From: Exophiala sp. HKRS030 | Taxonomy: Eukaryota > Ascomycota > Eurotiomycetes > Chaetothyriales > Herpotrichiellaceae | Direction of reading: 5' to 3' | Assembly: GCA_023897205.1 (NCBI GenBank) | Contig: JAHWDD010000001.1 | Location: 2,294,001-2,358,000, forward strand | Length of the DNA stretch: 64,000 nt | In this document: in pieces, positions 34,776 through 46,392 of the stretch | Position numbering within the stretch: the stretch's first letter is position 1 | How the letters are laid out: every line of letters begins with the position of its first letter | Notes under the pieces: generated by a model | The model's input: the letters and a program-made list of their open reading frames with translations, nothing else | Databases searched by the model: none | Told to the model about the DNA's origin: nothing | Position numbers and translations under genes: made by a program

Positions 34776-36199
34776 TCAGAAGCGGACCTCGTAACTGCCC
34801 GCTTTAGTCATGTAGCGGACCCACTTGACGCTGCTGTAGTTGTTCTTCTCAAAGACCTTGAGGTAGCGGACCAGCAGGCCGGAGCTGGTGAACATGAGCA
34901 AGGAGAAGTTGAGGCTGAGCGGCGGACGCGACCAAGCCTTCTGGTTCGTCATGCTGGTCAAGTGGGCCTCGGCGCTCAGTACGAACTCGCTGCCGCCGAC
35001 GAAGCGAGCGATCTTCCACACGATGCAGTTGCTCTCGGGCTCGTATTTGGCTTTGCCTTGGGTGCTGCGCTCGCTGATGTTGGCCGTATTGAGAGGGGTG
35101 GGGATGCGGACCACAACGTTGGTCGCGAACAATTTGCTGCCGTAGTTGGCCTTGACGGCGATGCTGTATTCGACTTTTGTTGTGCCAACCTCGCGCACGA
35201 TCGCGTGCACTTTGAACGGCAGGTTGACGTTCTCCACGGCACGGTACCGCATCAATTCAAATTCGCCGTCTGGCGGCACAAACGAGATGGTGCGGTCCGT
35301 TTCGAATTTGCCCAGTTGCACGCATTGGTGGAATTGACAGTCTTCCAGCGTCACTGATCCCGCTGCCGCCCGCGTGGCTTTCCGTTTCCCGTCTGAATTT
35401 CCCACCGGCCCGTCCGCCTGCCCGATCTGCCCTACCACCAGTTGGTCGTTCAGGCCGAATTTGCACTCGGGCGTGCCCGTTAGGTATGCTCTCATGACTA
35501 TCTGACCCGTCACATCTGCGCGTAGGACGGTGCCTGTCGCGCTCATCAGGAGGTTGACGTCTTCGATCACGTCGACAAACGCTTCGTTCTTGCGGTATTT
35601 GATGTCTCCTCTTCTCCATGACTGCGCCCCAGTTGCTTGTGATGTGATTTTGGATAGATCGCTGGGTGCGGCCGAGACGGATCGAATGGCCGACGTGATG
35701 TTGTCGGGTGTGATGTATAGCTTGAGCACATCGACGTCGGTGTTCTGAGGATATCCAAAATCGAGGATTTCTGGTGCAGGCAAGGTCAGCTAGGTCCAAC
35801 TTTTGGTTCATTCGGAAGCAGAAATTGTAGCAAGTTTCTGGTTTTGGTCAAGGCGTATTTACCGTCAAGCAGCTCATATACTAGGACAAAGTTGTTCTTG
35901 ATAGCATCCTCATCGAACTTGCCAAAGTATTGTTTTCCCAAGCCTATTAACCTGTAGACAAATTCAAAGACAATGGCGGCATTGGCGTTACTTTTGGTGA
36001 CGGCAACGATGTAGATGTTCTCATGTTTGACGTGACTAAAGGTGGTCGATCCTAGAGTGAGGATGGGCGATCTGACCTGGGCATTGGAGATGACCTGAAT
36101 ACGAAAGATATCAGCGAGTCGAGGCCGACAGTCGGGACGAAAGGCTCGGAAGATCAGGTTCTCGCCCTTCTGATTGAAGAGCAATATGCCGCTCAACAT
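34776..36199 (-). CDS. apm4: AP-2 adaptor complex mu subunit
   Basis: Two exons: 36199-35863 and 35770-34776, 443 residues (animal AP-2 mu has 435). The intron (92 nt; GTAAAT, CACCAG) sits in the conserved ELLDEILDFGYPQ, which it interrupts at the Glu codon. The N-terminal longin-like domain starts MLSGILLFNQKGENLIFR; FFHV-like FSHVKHENIYIVAVTK, NAAIVFEFVYRL and IKNNFVLVYELLD follow. The C-terminal mu homology domain (about 175-443) includes WRRGDIKYRKNEAFVDVIE and ends KWVRYMTKAGSYEVRF. The features fit AP-2 rather than AP-1 mu. The subunit recognises YxxPhi signals and phosphoinositides in clathrin-mediated endocytosis. A G/K/R insertion near residues 275-295 (VGNSDGKRKATRAA) lies in a loop. 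Confidence 0.95.
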
Positions 36200-36984
36200 T
36201 TCGAGTCGTCGGTGAGGCGGCGTCGTCGATCCATGTATGACCAGGCCAGAGTCGAGAGCGTTCGTGAGGTGAAGGGTAAGTGAATCCACTGTAGGCTGGT
36301 GGTGGAGTTGCTCCCGAAGGTCAGCGCAAGGCTGTGCTTGGCGGTGTAGACTTTCCCCCCTTACGAGGCTGTGGGCTCAAGGTACCTTTGGATATTACAA
36401 AGCCACCGCGTACGAGATCCGACAGCGTCCACAAAGAGAAACATGGCATAGATGGTTGACCCATGGAAAGCTGTTGACAAGCTCCGGCATTCACCATTAA
36501 TACAAATTGTAGTCCATGGGTCTCAATCTACTGCGCTGTCATAAATTCGTTATTTGGATGCGGACGGTTCTAAGCAATTCTGGGTGCCAGAAACTGCGGC
36601 TACTCTTCTTGCATGACAAACTGTTACATCCTGCTTTCTGTTCACGGCTCTGGATGTTGCAGATTGGTTTCCATTATCCGCCCTTTCAGGCTATGCAGCC
36701 GTCTTATACTGCTGTTTCGCGAAATACATCTGGTAAATGTTTGATCAAGCTAGATCCGTGAATGAAAGCTTGACAGAAATATCACTTAAGGCCAGTCTCA
36801 TTTGAGACCTTTTACTCGACCTAAACAGCTGCATTTGTAGACTCGTATCTGAACAGGTTTGGTTAGTAAAACAAGCAGCAGTTATTCGCTTCTGTAGCTT
36901 GTGGTTGATCACTCTGTCGGCCACGTTGGTGGCTGGCGGCATCTTATATTGGAAAAGTCGGATTGTCTCGTTCCTCAGGGTAGC
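36200..36984. other. Spacer between AP-2 mu start and MOSC stop
   Basis: About 790 bases. Both flanking genes are on the minus strand, so this includes the AP-2 mu promoter and the 3' end of the MOSC gene. Open frames are short and unremarkable. Confidence 0.4.
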
Positions 36985-38091
36985 TCATTTTTCACGTTGC
37001 ACTCTTTCAGTGATTTGAATTTTGTCTCCTGTTCGAAGGATTGCTCCGGAAGGACCTGCAAATGCATACTGTCCGAAGACCGGTTTATCTATCCTTTGTC
37101 AGTCTTTGTGCTGCTAAATCAATCGGCGAAGATTGAATGCTTACGTGGAAACTTGTCGTTCACTCTTCTGTCCTTAGCTAGGAGACCGTAGAGCTGTCGA
37201 TCACGGTGAATCATATCGCCTGTCTCTGGATCGGCGTTCAAACTGAGGCAGCGAACAGTGCGGAAGATGCATTTTATGGTAACCTCTTGCTTCTCATCTG
37301 ATTTCGATTTGACCGATAATGAAGCCCAGTTGTCTTCATCATACGGAGATAATTGACCCTGAACGTCAATGTGAATATTTGGGCGTAGACGGAGAATTAC
37401 GTCTTCCTTCTGATGCATACTTGGAAGCCTAGACCTCACATCGTTCTCGGACGCCGAGGATGTGATTAGCAAAGGGGCGGCATCAGCAAAGCGGATGCGC
37501 TGCGGCTGCAGACCCTCTCTAATGGCAAGCGAGAGGGCATCGCGTTGTGTTGGGACGTAGGCGGCACCAGGTATGTCACGACGTCCTGTACCGCCAATGG
37601 TCAATAGCCTAACATCCTGTTTGAGATGCTTTGTGAAGAAGGCTGCTGGTTCATCGCCTAAATCGATACCGACCGCAGTGGTACCGAAGATGCTGACTTC
37701 AAAAGTACGGCTTTGGAGCAATGACAAAGGCGAAGGTGTCAAGGGTACAGTGATAGAAGAAGGAGGATCGGCATGAATGTGACTGATGGTCAATTTTGTC
37801 CATGACTCGTCAATCAAGGGTCGGAACAGACACAATTTGAAGACCTTCTTAATGGTGAGGAACTTGGCAAGCCGACTACCATCCTTTGGAGGATTGACAA
37901 GAACGAAACATCGATCAAATCGAAGTCCTTCATTAGTGAGCTCGACGGATGACACCTCGACGGGTGGCAGAGACTTGACCGGGTATATGAACAACTGGAC
38001 TAAGTCAGCATTTGAGAAGAAGAAGAGAAGAGCAGACAGCAATGCGACGACAAGGACCATGAAGACTCACACGTTGAACAGTAAGAGACAT
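36985..38091 (-). CDS. MOSC-domain protein (mARC-like molybdenum cofactor binder)
   Basis: Three exons: 38091-38071 (only seven codons), 37994-37145, 37088-36985; 324 residues. Introns are 76 nt (GTGAGT, GTCCAG) and 56 nt (GTAAGC, GATAG). The N-terminal MOSC beta-barrel starts with LFIYPVKSLPPVEV and RFDRCFVLV. The MOSC core has RFADAAPLLITSSAS, LRLRPNIHIDVQG, and CIFRTVRCLSLNADPETG, including the Cys expected to ligate molybdenum in mARC proteins, and ends with FPHKPVFGQYAFA and GDKIQI. There is no NifS-like domain, so this is not a full-length Moco sulfurase. An amidoxime-reductase-type redox role is likely but unproven. No transmembrane anchor is seen, unlike mammalian mARC. Confidence 0.9.
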
Positions 38092-38997
38092 TGCTCTTTA
38101 GTGGACTGCCTAACCGCAAATGGCAGTCATGGGCGACAGAAGCCAAAAAGAGGCGTCACGAGCGAAGAGCGAAGATTCCACATTTATAATAGAAGTAAGG
38201 GAAGACCAGGGTCAGCAGAGAATTACCAAAGCGAAGCCAAAAGTGGATGAATATTGGTTCGTAGTAGGATTGGTATCTTGAAGGAGCGAATTGCCCATGT
38301 CAAGCCCAGCGAAGCGAAGTTGCTGGATCGGAGGTCGAATGGGATGGGGAAGAGGGAAGAGGAGGAAGAGGAGCGAGAAAGAAAGGAAATCGGAGCTTCT
38401 GGATCATGTGCCTCAGGAAGAAAGCAGCAAGGGTGAGCAAGAAGCAATAGGCAGGCACGACTCAACAGACAGGCCACACACGGCCACGATAGGCGTGGCG
38501 CGATTGCACCATTTCCATCTCCGATCCCGCCGTGATCCGCCGTAACCCTCCTCCTCCTTTGGCCTTGCCGCAGAATCCCGCCCTAGACCGGCTTAGTAAA
38601 CTATCACGTCTGACGAAGGTATTGCCCAATTGGTGACTCTGAGTGACACTCGCATGGCTTGTCAGACAATTATATCAAAAACCTCCACTCGGGCTATGAA
38701 TATCACGCATCTAAACGTGGAGCCCCAATGAGCAACCTTGGTCATCGTTGCAAGTAGATCCTATCACCATCGCTGCTTTGCAATACCTGAGCCTCCCGCC
38801 ACTACATCTGACAAGCCGGCGGATAGACTGTTTCGAGTTACCATTTCACCACATCAGTCTCACGGCTCACGTCTTGCTTCTCAAACTCCGGAACCGCATC
38901 TTTCTCGTTCGGGTTTCCCTATAACATCCTGAGGCTCCATCTGGTTGGCTTTCCTTGATGCAAGTCTTTTGAGCGCCGCGGAGGCTTACTAAATCGC
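38092..38997. promoter_or_regulatory. Divergent region between MOSC gene and Zn2Cys6 gene
   Basis: About 900 bases with a purine-rich stretch near 38340-38390 (gga/gag repeats). A CCAAT-type pentamer in inverse orientation lies in cccaattgg near 38626-38633. No gene seen. Confidence 0.4.
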
Positions 38998-41705
38998 ATG
39001 GACGCTGGCGCCGCATCTGCTTCGACGCACGCAGATCGGGCTTGTAATTTGTGCCGGCAACGTCGTGTCAAGGTACCACATCTCATCAACGTGTCAGACC
39101 ACCCCCACTCATATCATTCTACAGTGTGACAAAACACTACCGGCTTGCCTTCGGTGTGAGAAGCTTGGCCGTCCATGCTCTGGTTACGATCTTGAGCGTA
39201 AGTTCCTCGATGAAGGCGCCAAGGTTCGAAGAAAGTACGATGGCGCCTTCCAAAATGTCACAAGCCAAGACATTTCTGGGGCACAACGATGCCCATAGTG
39301 ACCGAGAATACCGCGAATATATCGTCTCCTCCTGGCTTGAGCGCATCAACAAGGTTAGTGTCAGGTACTTTTATCGACAATGCTCTGCCTCGCATTCCTC
39401 AGTTCCCAAATGCCTCACACATCCCAAGTCCAAACATCTCCAAGACGCTGCCGGCTGTAACTCCTTCTCCCGTCTTCACAGCAGCTTTTCCAGCACAAAC
39501 TAGCAAGCCGACTTCATTCGGCGACGTCCAGTATCCTAGTTCCGGATCTATTGGTGGATCAAGTCCTGCTATCAACACGTTCACATCGCAAACTAGTCCG
39601 CAACTCGCTCAGTCGAATGTTGAAAATACCCTACCGCCGTTCCGATATGACCCTCCCCGGTACCAGGACCAAGACTATACAGCCCAAGCCGAACATCCAA
39701 CAGCAAAGCTTCTTCGTGGTCAACCACAGTACACACCATCGGAGCTTTCTCTTGACTATTCCGTCGACGAAGATTATTTTGATCTCGACATTGACACATA
39801 CTACGCTAATGGTAATAATGCTTGCGGATTTATTCCTGGTTTACCGGTCATTGCTTCCGATGCTGCTGAGCCAGAAACTGAAGACGATTTTCTGACTAGC
39901 GACTATGCCTCCATAAGTGGTAGATCATCGTCATTTGATGGGTAAGTTCCGTTTCCTTCCCGTTTTATAAATTCATACTAGATACCTTCGATAATTGAGC
40001 AAAGCGCTGATGCAAATCACTCGTCCAGATCTGAAGGTCGTCGCAAGAGGACTGAATACAGTCAGAAATATCTGAATGAGCGTGCGACAGAGCTGACGTG
40101 CTTGACCCGCCATTTTGTCCAAGCAATATCTCCTTGGATGGATCTCTTCGATCTTGACACATATTTCAGCCGCATTGTTCCTGTCAAGGCTGTCCAGAAT
40201 GTCATGTTACGCTCGGCCATGGCGGCTGTAGCTGCAAACCAGATTGGTCAGCTCATAGCCAACAAGACTCCAAAGGAAGGTCTGGCACACCTATTGCCAA
40301 TCATAGGTGTAGACGGTACGGCCATGCAACCAAAAGACTGGTTCTACAAGGCCGCCAATTATTATGACAGAGGCATCTCGTACCTAAGGATATTCTTGCA
40401 ACGGTGGTTGAACGACCCAGGAAACGATCTGGCAGGCTTGACCGGACACGCTTCTCGTTATAATGCTTTGAGAAACTTCTCCGAGTCGTCTGTAGACGGT
40501 GAGAACAAGCTCGTGGCACATAACAAAAGACGGCGATTACAAGAAAAGTCTCACGTTGCGGATATGGAACCCCTTCTCGCCGCAATCTCAGTGCTTTCCT
40601 TGTACGAAACTCTAGATTCGTCAACGGGGGATTGGTCACAGTTTGTACCCACCCAAGACGGACTTGTTGATGATTTACTAACCTTGTTGAAAGGCACCTC
40701 GATGGTTTCAAAGCATTGCTCGAAACTAAAATTCTGCCTCAAGCCATATCTGCACCACGACCAAGAGGGGATCCATACATATCAATGAAAGCTGGTCGAG
40801 CAGCCTTCTGGAATTTTGCACGAGCGGATTACCTTGCGGCATATGTGAACAATTCCAGGACACGGCTCGACACAGAAAACTTGACCATGTGGAGAGCAGC
40901 TGGATTACCTGTTACAGAACAAGGAATCATCACATATGGAGCTCATACTACAACTGATGCTGGTATGTCATACTTACCAAGCGATAGGGAAGATTCAGTC
41001 GCGTGTGCTTTGATTTGGATCGTGCTTCGTGTCATGAATTTCATCGCTCCCCAGGAAGAAGCTGCAAACTCGACGGCGTCTACACCACAGTTTTCGGACA
41101 ATATCTCGTCGCTGGGGGCTGGCAGGCACTCGGTCGATGCAGCCACGACGGGTCTCACCTCTGTACAACAACGAATCAGTCAATGGACTCGGCTGCGAAG
41201 ACAACTGGAAGAATGGTACGACAGTCTACCATTTACATTCCAGCCGTACGCGACCATGAGCACGACGCCACAAATCGACTCTGAGCAGAACGAAGATGAC
41301 AAGAATCGGTTTGTCAGGCTCTTCTACAGTGTACCAATGTGTGCGGCGGCCCTCCAATTATATCACTTCGCTCAGATACTGCTGCTTATCAACCAACCTG
41401 TCGATGAGAAAGACACCAAGCACCTGGCCAAGCGTCTGCAAATGTTCAGAAAGGTGTCTGAAGAGTCGGAGTATCATAGCCGACAGATCTGTGGAATAGC
41501 ACTCGGAAAGCCTCCTCCGGCAGTCAGCCGTCAAATGGTCCATTCACTCTATCTCGCCGGAGTGTGTTTCGAACAAGACGAAGATAGAAAAGTGGTCGTG
41601 GGATTACTTCACAATGTGGAAAAGGAGACGGGACTATCCACCTCGCAAAGACTCAAGGATCTTAGAGAAGAATGGGGTTGGAATGAGGAAGTGATGGAGA
41701 TCTAA
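38998..41705 (+). CDS. Zn2Cys6 transcription factor; frame break in exon 2
   Basis: Exons 38998-39072, 39125-39941, 40029-40640 and 40694-41705. Introns are 52, 87 and 53 nt; the last has a perfect TACTAAC branch site. The Zn2Cys6 cluster is split by intron 1: CNLCRQRRVK then CDKTLPACLRCEKLGRPCSGY, with all six Cys present. A disordered S/T/P-rich linker follows, then a fungal-specific transcription factor domain (Fungal_trans_2 type; LLAAISVLSLYETLDSS, HLDGFKALLETK, MKAGRAAFWNFARADY, ALIWIVLRVMNFIA). Exon 2 needs a shift: the first frame runs to a stop at 39296, while the linker frame is open from 39289. Either one base is missing from GGGG at 39278-39281 (838 residues), or an unlisted intron spans 39198-39298 (GTAAGT, CATAG; 804 residues). 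I slightly favour the missing base because the peptide after the cluster (RKFLDEGAKVRRKYD) looks coding. Confidence 0.88.
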
Positions 41706-42855
41706 AGCTAGGATCATTGTGACTCTTAGACCGAAGAAGTTATGAATCTGTCAAACGATTTCAACAGCTCGACGCTTTGACCGTGGAAAAGTAATTTGTA
41801 ACCACTACTGAGAAAGTTATGATTCTGAAGATTTGTCGTATAACAGGATCATGGGCGAATGGATCTTCATTTAGAGGTGTGTTTTCTGTCTTGTTGTCAA
41901 ACGCTGGGCGTGGGATCTCTGTGTCGCTCAGGACTTCCTAATCTGGGAAATGACAGCGACCAAGGAATGACCAGAAAGAAATGATGACGTCGCCAAATCA
42001 ATCCTCGGTGCTATGGCGGCAACATTTGATCTCGGACATTGTTGAGATTTGACATTAGGTTCGCACACCTAGCCATTTACGAGAAGACTCGAGGAAAGTC
42101 CAGTACCTGCATCCAGAGCCGTCCTTGTGGCGTGGCTTCTCGCGGTGATCCGAACAAGGTCATGCCCGTTCAGTCCATGTTCAGGGCCTGACGGCAGCAA
42201 GAATCAAGCCCGCTGTGCCGGCTCTAACCCCCATTATCTCAAAATGATGATCCTTGCGGCCAAGCAAAGTGCCCCCGTGGGAAGGGCAGATGCCCGAGGG
42301 AGACGGGCAACTAGATTGAATTGGGCACAATGTCCTGATTGTTGATGATCGGCGTCAGACCTGCCAACTTTTAGCCGAATCTTGGGATAAGACATTCCGA
42401 CTGGTGGCCCCAACGTTGGCGGTGGGACCCAAAAGAAATCCGGGTTTCTGTCTGTCAAACACAAATCCCGCCTCATACGCGTCGTCCTCGCTCCTCAGTC
42501 TCCCAACAAGTTTCATCCGTGTCTATTCTGGATGTGGAGAAGTCAATGCTTGACTCACGTCGTAAAGGTAGGCCACAAAAGCTGAGAGCCAACATGGGTT
42601 CAAATATAATAGTAAGTCCTCGTCCGAAGCATCCCAGAACGTTTGTCCAGTGGACAATCTCTATGGTAACTTGGTAAAATCGCCATTGGGCATCAAGTGC
42701 CCGAAGACCCCCTTTTCTCTGAAACGTCTTCCCTGTCGTCTTGCCTCATTCCATCACAGGGCAACAGCCTCACTCTCGAAACTTAATAAACAGTACAGCC
42801 TGCCCGAAATCCACCTGCATCTTCAATCACCGACCTCGATATTTTCATCGCAAAT
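41706..42855. other. Intergenic region before the arrestin-like gene
   Basis: About 1.15 kb holding the 3' end of the Zn2Cys6 gene and the promoter of the arrestin-like gene. No recognisable coding sequence. Confidence 0.4.
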
Positions 42856-44151
42856 ATGTACTCTTCGTCGATCCAGGTGTTGTGCGTCTCTGCTCAGGAG
42901 CAGGACTGGGATTTCAAATCCGAGTCTCGAGATCCATCCCGTTTGAGAGTGCATGGCCGGGTGAGAGTGTTGGACAATGCTGGGGTGTTTGATGTGGTTC
43001 GAGTACGCCTGCACGGTGCCGTGAGGGTCAAGATCGGGTCGAAAGTTGATCTAGAAATGCTTCACCCGACGACCATGGCCAAGCAGTACCATGATTTCAA
43101 ACCATCTTACTCTACTCAACGTTCTATCGTGGAGGAGCAGACACTCGACTTCGTCCTACCAGTTCCAGTTACGACCTCTTCATCGGCTCCATCAAAATCC
43201 TCGGACGATCACTCTTCACCCAATTTCTTGCCCTCGATGGCCCTTAGTGGGTCAACTTATGTCACACGAGTCACGGCATTGAAAGACAGACACCTCGTCC
43301 AAGGTTCATGTCAAGTGGTATATTGGCTGGAAGCAGATCTTGTCCAATCGCGTTCCGATGAGATTGTGCGAAAGTTGTGCTGTCCCGTCGATTTGACCAG
43401 TCTACATACTCCGTTAAAAGTCACGGTTGCCGACAAATCCTCCACAGATGCCGTCGAGCAGATCATCAAGCCAAAGACAAGCAGCTGGACCTTCGGTCTG
43501 ACCTCGCAAACACAACCTCAAATCTCAATCCGCATGCCCAGTCAATTAGGCACCATCTCATCACTCACGACAAGTGGCCGCCAGTTGTCCATCCCCGTCC
43601 AGATCGTCCTCAAACGCCCACGTACAGGACAACATGTCGAATCTATCAAATGCTTAGTCAAAGCCAACTGGTACACCAGCAGAACATTTGCAACGGGGGC
43701 AATATCCGACGATCCCGCAGCCTCGTACAGCAATTCCGAATCTGTCATCCAAAACAAAACAGTCTCAACACAGACAATCAACATGACCCTGCCCCCGCTC
43801 TACCACCCCCACTCCAGCCCTAACGACATCCCCAACTCCTCCAACTCCAATTCCAAGGCTACACAAGACTCAACTTGCGCCACCACCATCAACCTTCTCC
43901 TTCCAGACTCCGTGTCTAGTCCTTCAGTCTCGACAAACCTCCTACGTATCAGCTACCTACTAGACCTATCCATACGTCTTGAGTTCGACCAGCGAACGTC
44001 GGATCTGCGCCCATGTGAGGCGCGGTTCAGCCTTCCCGTGATATTATCGGCCGCACAACCGACCTCGATGCATGTATCGAACAATATTGGTTCGCTGTCC
44101 ACACTTGTCGAGAGAGGCTTGATGAATGCGCCGCCGCCTTATGTTTATTGA
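42856..44151 (+). CDS. Arrestin-like protein with C-terminal PPxY motif
   Basis: Single exon, 431 residues. The N-terminal half has the beta-sandwich pattern of arrestin N-domains (RVHGRVRVLDNAGVFDVVRV; LVQGSCQVVYWLEADLV). The second half resembles an arrestin C-domain (GRQLSIPVQIVLKRP; LLRISYLLDLSIRLEF). The sequence is divergent, so the fold call is moderate. The last residues read NAPPPYVY: PPPY at 426-429 is a PPxY motif, the ligand of WW domains of Nedd4/Rsp5-type ubiquitin ligases. Fungal alpha-arrestins use such motifs to bring Rsp5 to plasma-membrane transporters for endocytosis; that role is inferred. A linker with S/N repeats (about 325-345) separates the halves. Codon use does not look different from its neighbours. 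Confidence 0.8.
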   Translation: MYSSSIQVLCVSAQEQDWDFKSESRDPSRLRVHGRVRVLDNAGVFDVVRVRLHGAVRVKIGSKVDLEMLHPTTMAKQYHDFKPSYSTQRSIVEEQTLDFVLPVPVTTSSSAPSKSSDDHSSPNFLPSMALSGSTYVTRVTALKDRHLVQGSCQVVYWLEADLVQSRSDEIVRKLCCPVDLTSLHTPLKVTVADKSSTDAVEQIIKPKTSSWTFGLTSQTQPQISIRMPSQLGTISSLTTSGRQLSIPVQIVLKRPRTGQHVESIKCLVKANWYTSRTFATGAISDDPAASYSNSESVIQNKTVSTQTINMTLPPLYHPHSSPNDIPNSSNSNSKATQDSTCATTINLLLPDSVSSPSVSTNLLRISYLLDLSIRLEFDQRTSDLRPCEARFSLPVILSAAQPTSMHVSNNIGSLSTLVERGLMNAPPPYVY

Positions 44152-45169
44152 AGTCACGTGTAATGATTGCCATGTCTTCATGGGTATTCAGGCGTAACGA
44201 AGCCGTGGTCATGGAAGGCGTATCCGGCGCCTGAAGATTTGTCTACATTCATGCAAGTTTGGTGTTAGGTTTTTTTTCTATGATCAGAATGTCATCTTCG
44301 GATTGGACTGCATCGAGCGACCATGTTCTAGAGCGTTTCAATTGGATACCCCATGAATATAGTATAGATTATATAGCATATGAGATCTTTTAAGACATGT
44401 TCTATGTTATGAAGTAGAATCTCCACGACATGCGTATCTATCCGTCTTAAATCTATGATACATCGCTGCAGACCATGCCGTCTCGCATCACGTCAGTTTC
44501 AGTTGCGTAGAGGCTACACCAGCCAAGCAAACGAACAAAACGATGACCGTGCTCAGCTGAGTTCCAGAAATCATGCTCAATCCTTGTCTCTAGCGTCTTT
44601 TCATTCCTCTGATATCACTCTATGCACGCATCATCTCGGCATTTTGCCATGTTGCAGATTGCAACCCCGTACCTTGAACCCCTCAAGCCTGGCCACGAGC
44701 CTGGTCTGTCGGACATGGCATTGTGGCTTTTCGTGGCCTTCCGTAATGTCGGTCGATCTGATTGCCGCCATCTGCATCGTCGCACACTCAAATTGTCGGT
44801 AGAAGCCTGCCACAGGTAAGTCGTACCACATATATATGTTGCTATGTGGTGCGCATTGAAGCGGATGGAGTCGGCATAAAGACCTGTTGGTTGAAATAAT
44901 CTCTCGCCCTGAGAACAGCTATTCAGCGTGATGATAGTGGTGGTGGTGGTGATGGTGGTGGTGCACGAGAGGTAGTTGACGCGTTCGCCGATCCTGATCG
45001 TACCAGCCTGGTTTCCTGCCAGTGGCTTCTGTGCTCGGATTGGTTTCACCATGTCCATGTCCCCCTCATTCTCTTTCGGGACTCAGATGCTTTTGTTGTC
45101 TCTCGACTATCGACTATCGCAGATCATATAATCGCCGTACTGCGGCGAAAATCTCGGGCACAATCACGA
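44152..45169. other. Convergent 3' region with GTG microsatellite
   Basis: About 1 kb between the stops of the arrestin-like gene and KES1. It contains a GTG run at 44937-44963. Open frames in both strands here have no motifs. Confidence 0.4.
44937..44963. repeat. GTG trinucleotide microsatellite
   Basis: Nine GTG-like triplets with one interruption (GAT), outside any coding sequence. Confidence 0.8.
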
Positions 45170-46392
45170 TCAGCCCAACGGCGATTCCGGCCTGAATGCT
45201 CCCTGCCCATCTCTCCACCTCTGCTCCTTTTCTTTGCTGAACCTCCAGCAGCCATTGCTGCCACGCAATCGTTGCGCATCGCTCGTGTCAAGTTGCAGTA
45301 ACAATGGCGCCGCAACATCACTTGCATCAATCTCATCATGCCGTTCAAAGAACATCGACTCCCAATGCCGGCCTTCAGCTTGCTCCTTCTTCCGCATTTG
45401 TCTCTGGGCGGTCTCCAGTTTGGATTTCTGCTTGACCACGGCGGCATTGTCGACTTTGCGAATTGCGTCGAACGTCGGACCCCACGCCTGCCTTGACTCC
45501 CAAGGGCTTTGGTCTTGGATTGGTCGAATCACCATCGGCGCCGGTGCGTTCTGCGGGTCTGAAATGTCGAAGACATCGATCTCCTTGCCTGTTGCGTCGA
45601 AGATGGAGAAGCGTGAGCTCCAGCTGCCCCGAAGCGTGAAAATCGCTTGCGTTGTATCGTCGTCGGTCCGGTAGATCGAGGCTTCGAAGCAGTTCCGTTC
45701 TCCTCCCAGAAGCCTTTGCCGATGAAGCGGACTTCTGCAGTGAAACCACTGGAGCTGATGATTTTGTACGTGTCGTTTAATTCTGGCCAGGGAACACCTG
45801 AGAGCACACTTCGAGCTGTCACATCTGGTAATGGCAGCAGGTACGTCTCGTTGTACTTTTCAATGGTCACTACCGCGTGGCCTGACTGGCGGATCAAGAC
45901 TGACGTTCCTGATAGAGTTGTGACTTGGGTCGAGTAGGCCTCGGCATGCACGCCATGTTCGTCTGAGGACAGATAGCACGCGGTTGTTGGAGGGTGATGC
46001 GAGACTTGCTCGGAGATGACTTTGACGGTCGCAGAGCCAGATTTCTCATCGTCAATATCAAGGTCGCTGAATTCACACAAGAACAGCTCGCCGAGGAATG
46101 GGTTCAATGGCTTCTTCAGTCCTTCCTTCACAGTTCGACCTACGTAATACTGCCGTTGTAGACTCGATAGGTAGTGCTTCAATACACACAACAGTCGCCT
46201 TTCAGGAGTGGGCTCGGACGCTGACGCAACGAATAACGAAGGTCGTTCTGCCAGGTATGTAGGGAATTCTGTGAGAGATGATGGCGCTAAGATAAAGGGT
46301 GGTGCTGTGATATGAGAAATGTCACCGCGCACGGTGGCAAGAAAAGAAATAAAGTCTTTGAGGGCAGACAGATTGCCCAGTCTGGCGACCAT
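45170..46392 (-). CDS. kes1: Oxysterol-binding protein of the Kes1/Osh4 type; one-base frameshift near 45705
   Basis: Intron-less. ATG at 46392 gives the family N-terminus (LSALKDFISFLATVRGDIS, ITAPPFILAP). The hallmark EQVSHHPP is at residues 128-135 and LNPFLGELFL at 96-105. These proteins extract and exchange sterol and PI4P between ER and Golgi membranes. The frame from 46392 reads to GKGFW at about residue 228 and then goes off; the ORP continuation (IFDATGKEIDVFDISDPQNA, PMVIRPIQDQSPWESRQAWG, WRFSKEKEQRW, ending SPLG) lies in another frame. The frames join if one base is added in the run of three at 45705-45707, giving 407 residues. A short, lid-type OSBP without PH or ankyrin domains fits Osh4. 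Confidence 0.95.

Noticed and set aside
40600..40710. Apparent frameshift in the Zn2Cys6 gene near 40700
   Set aside because: It is explained by a 53-nt intron (40641-40693) with a TACTAAC branch site; splicing gives the expected HLDGFKALLE.
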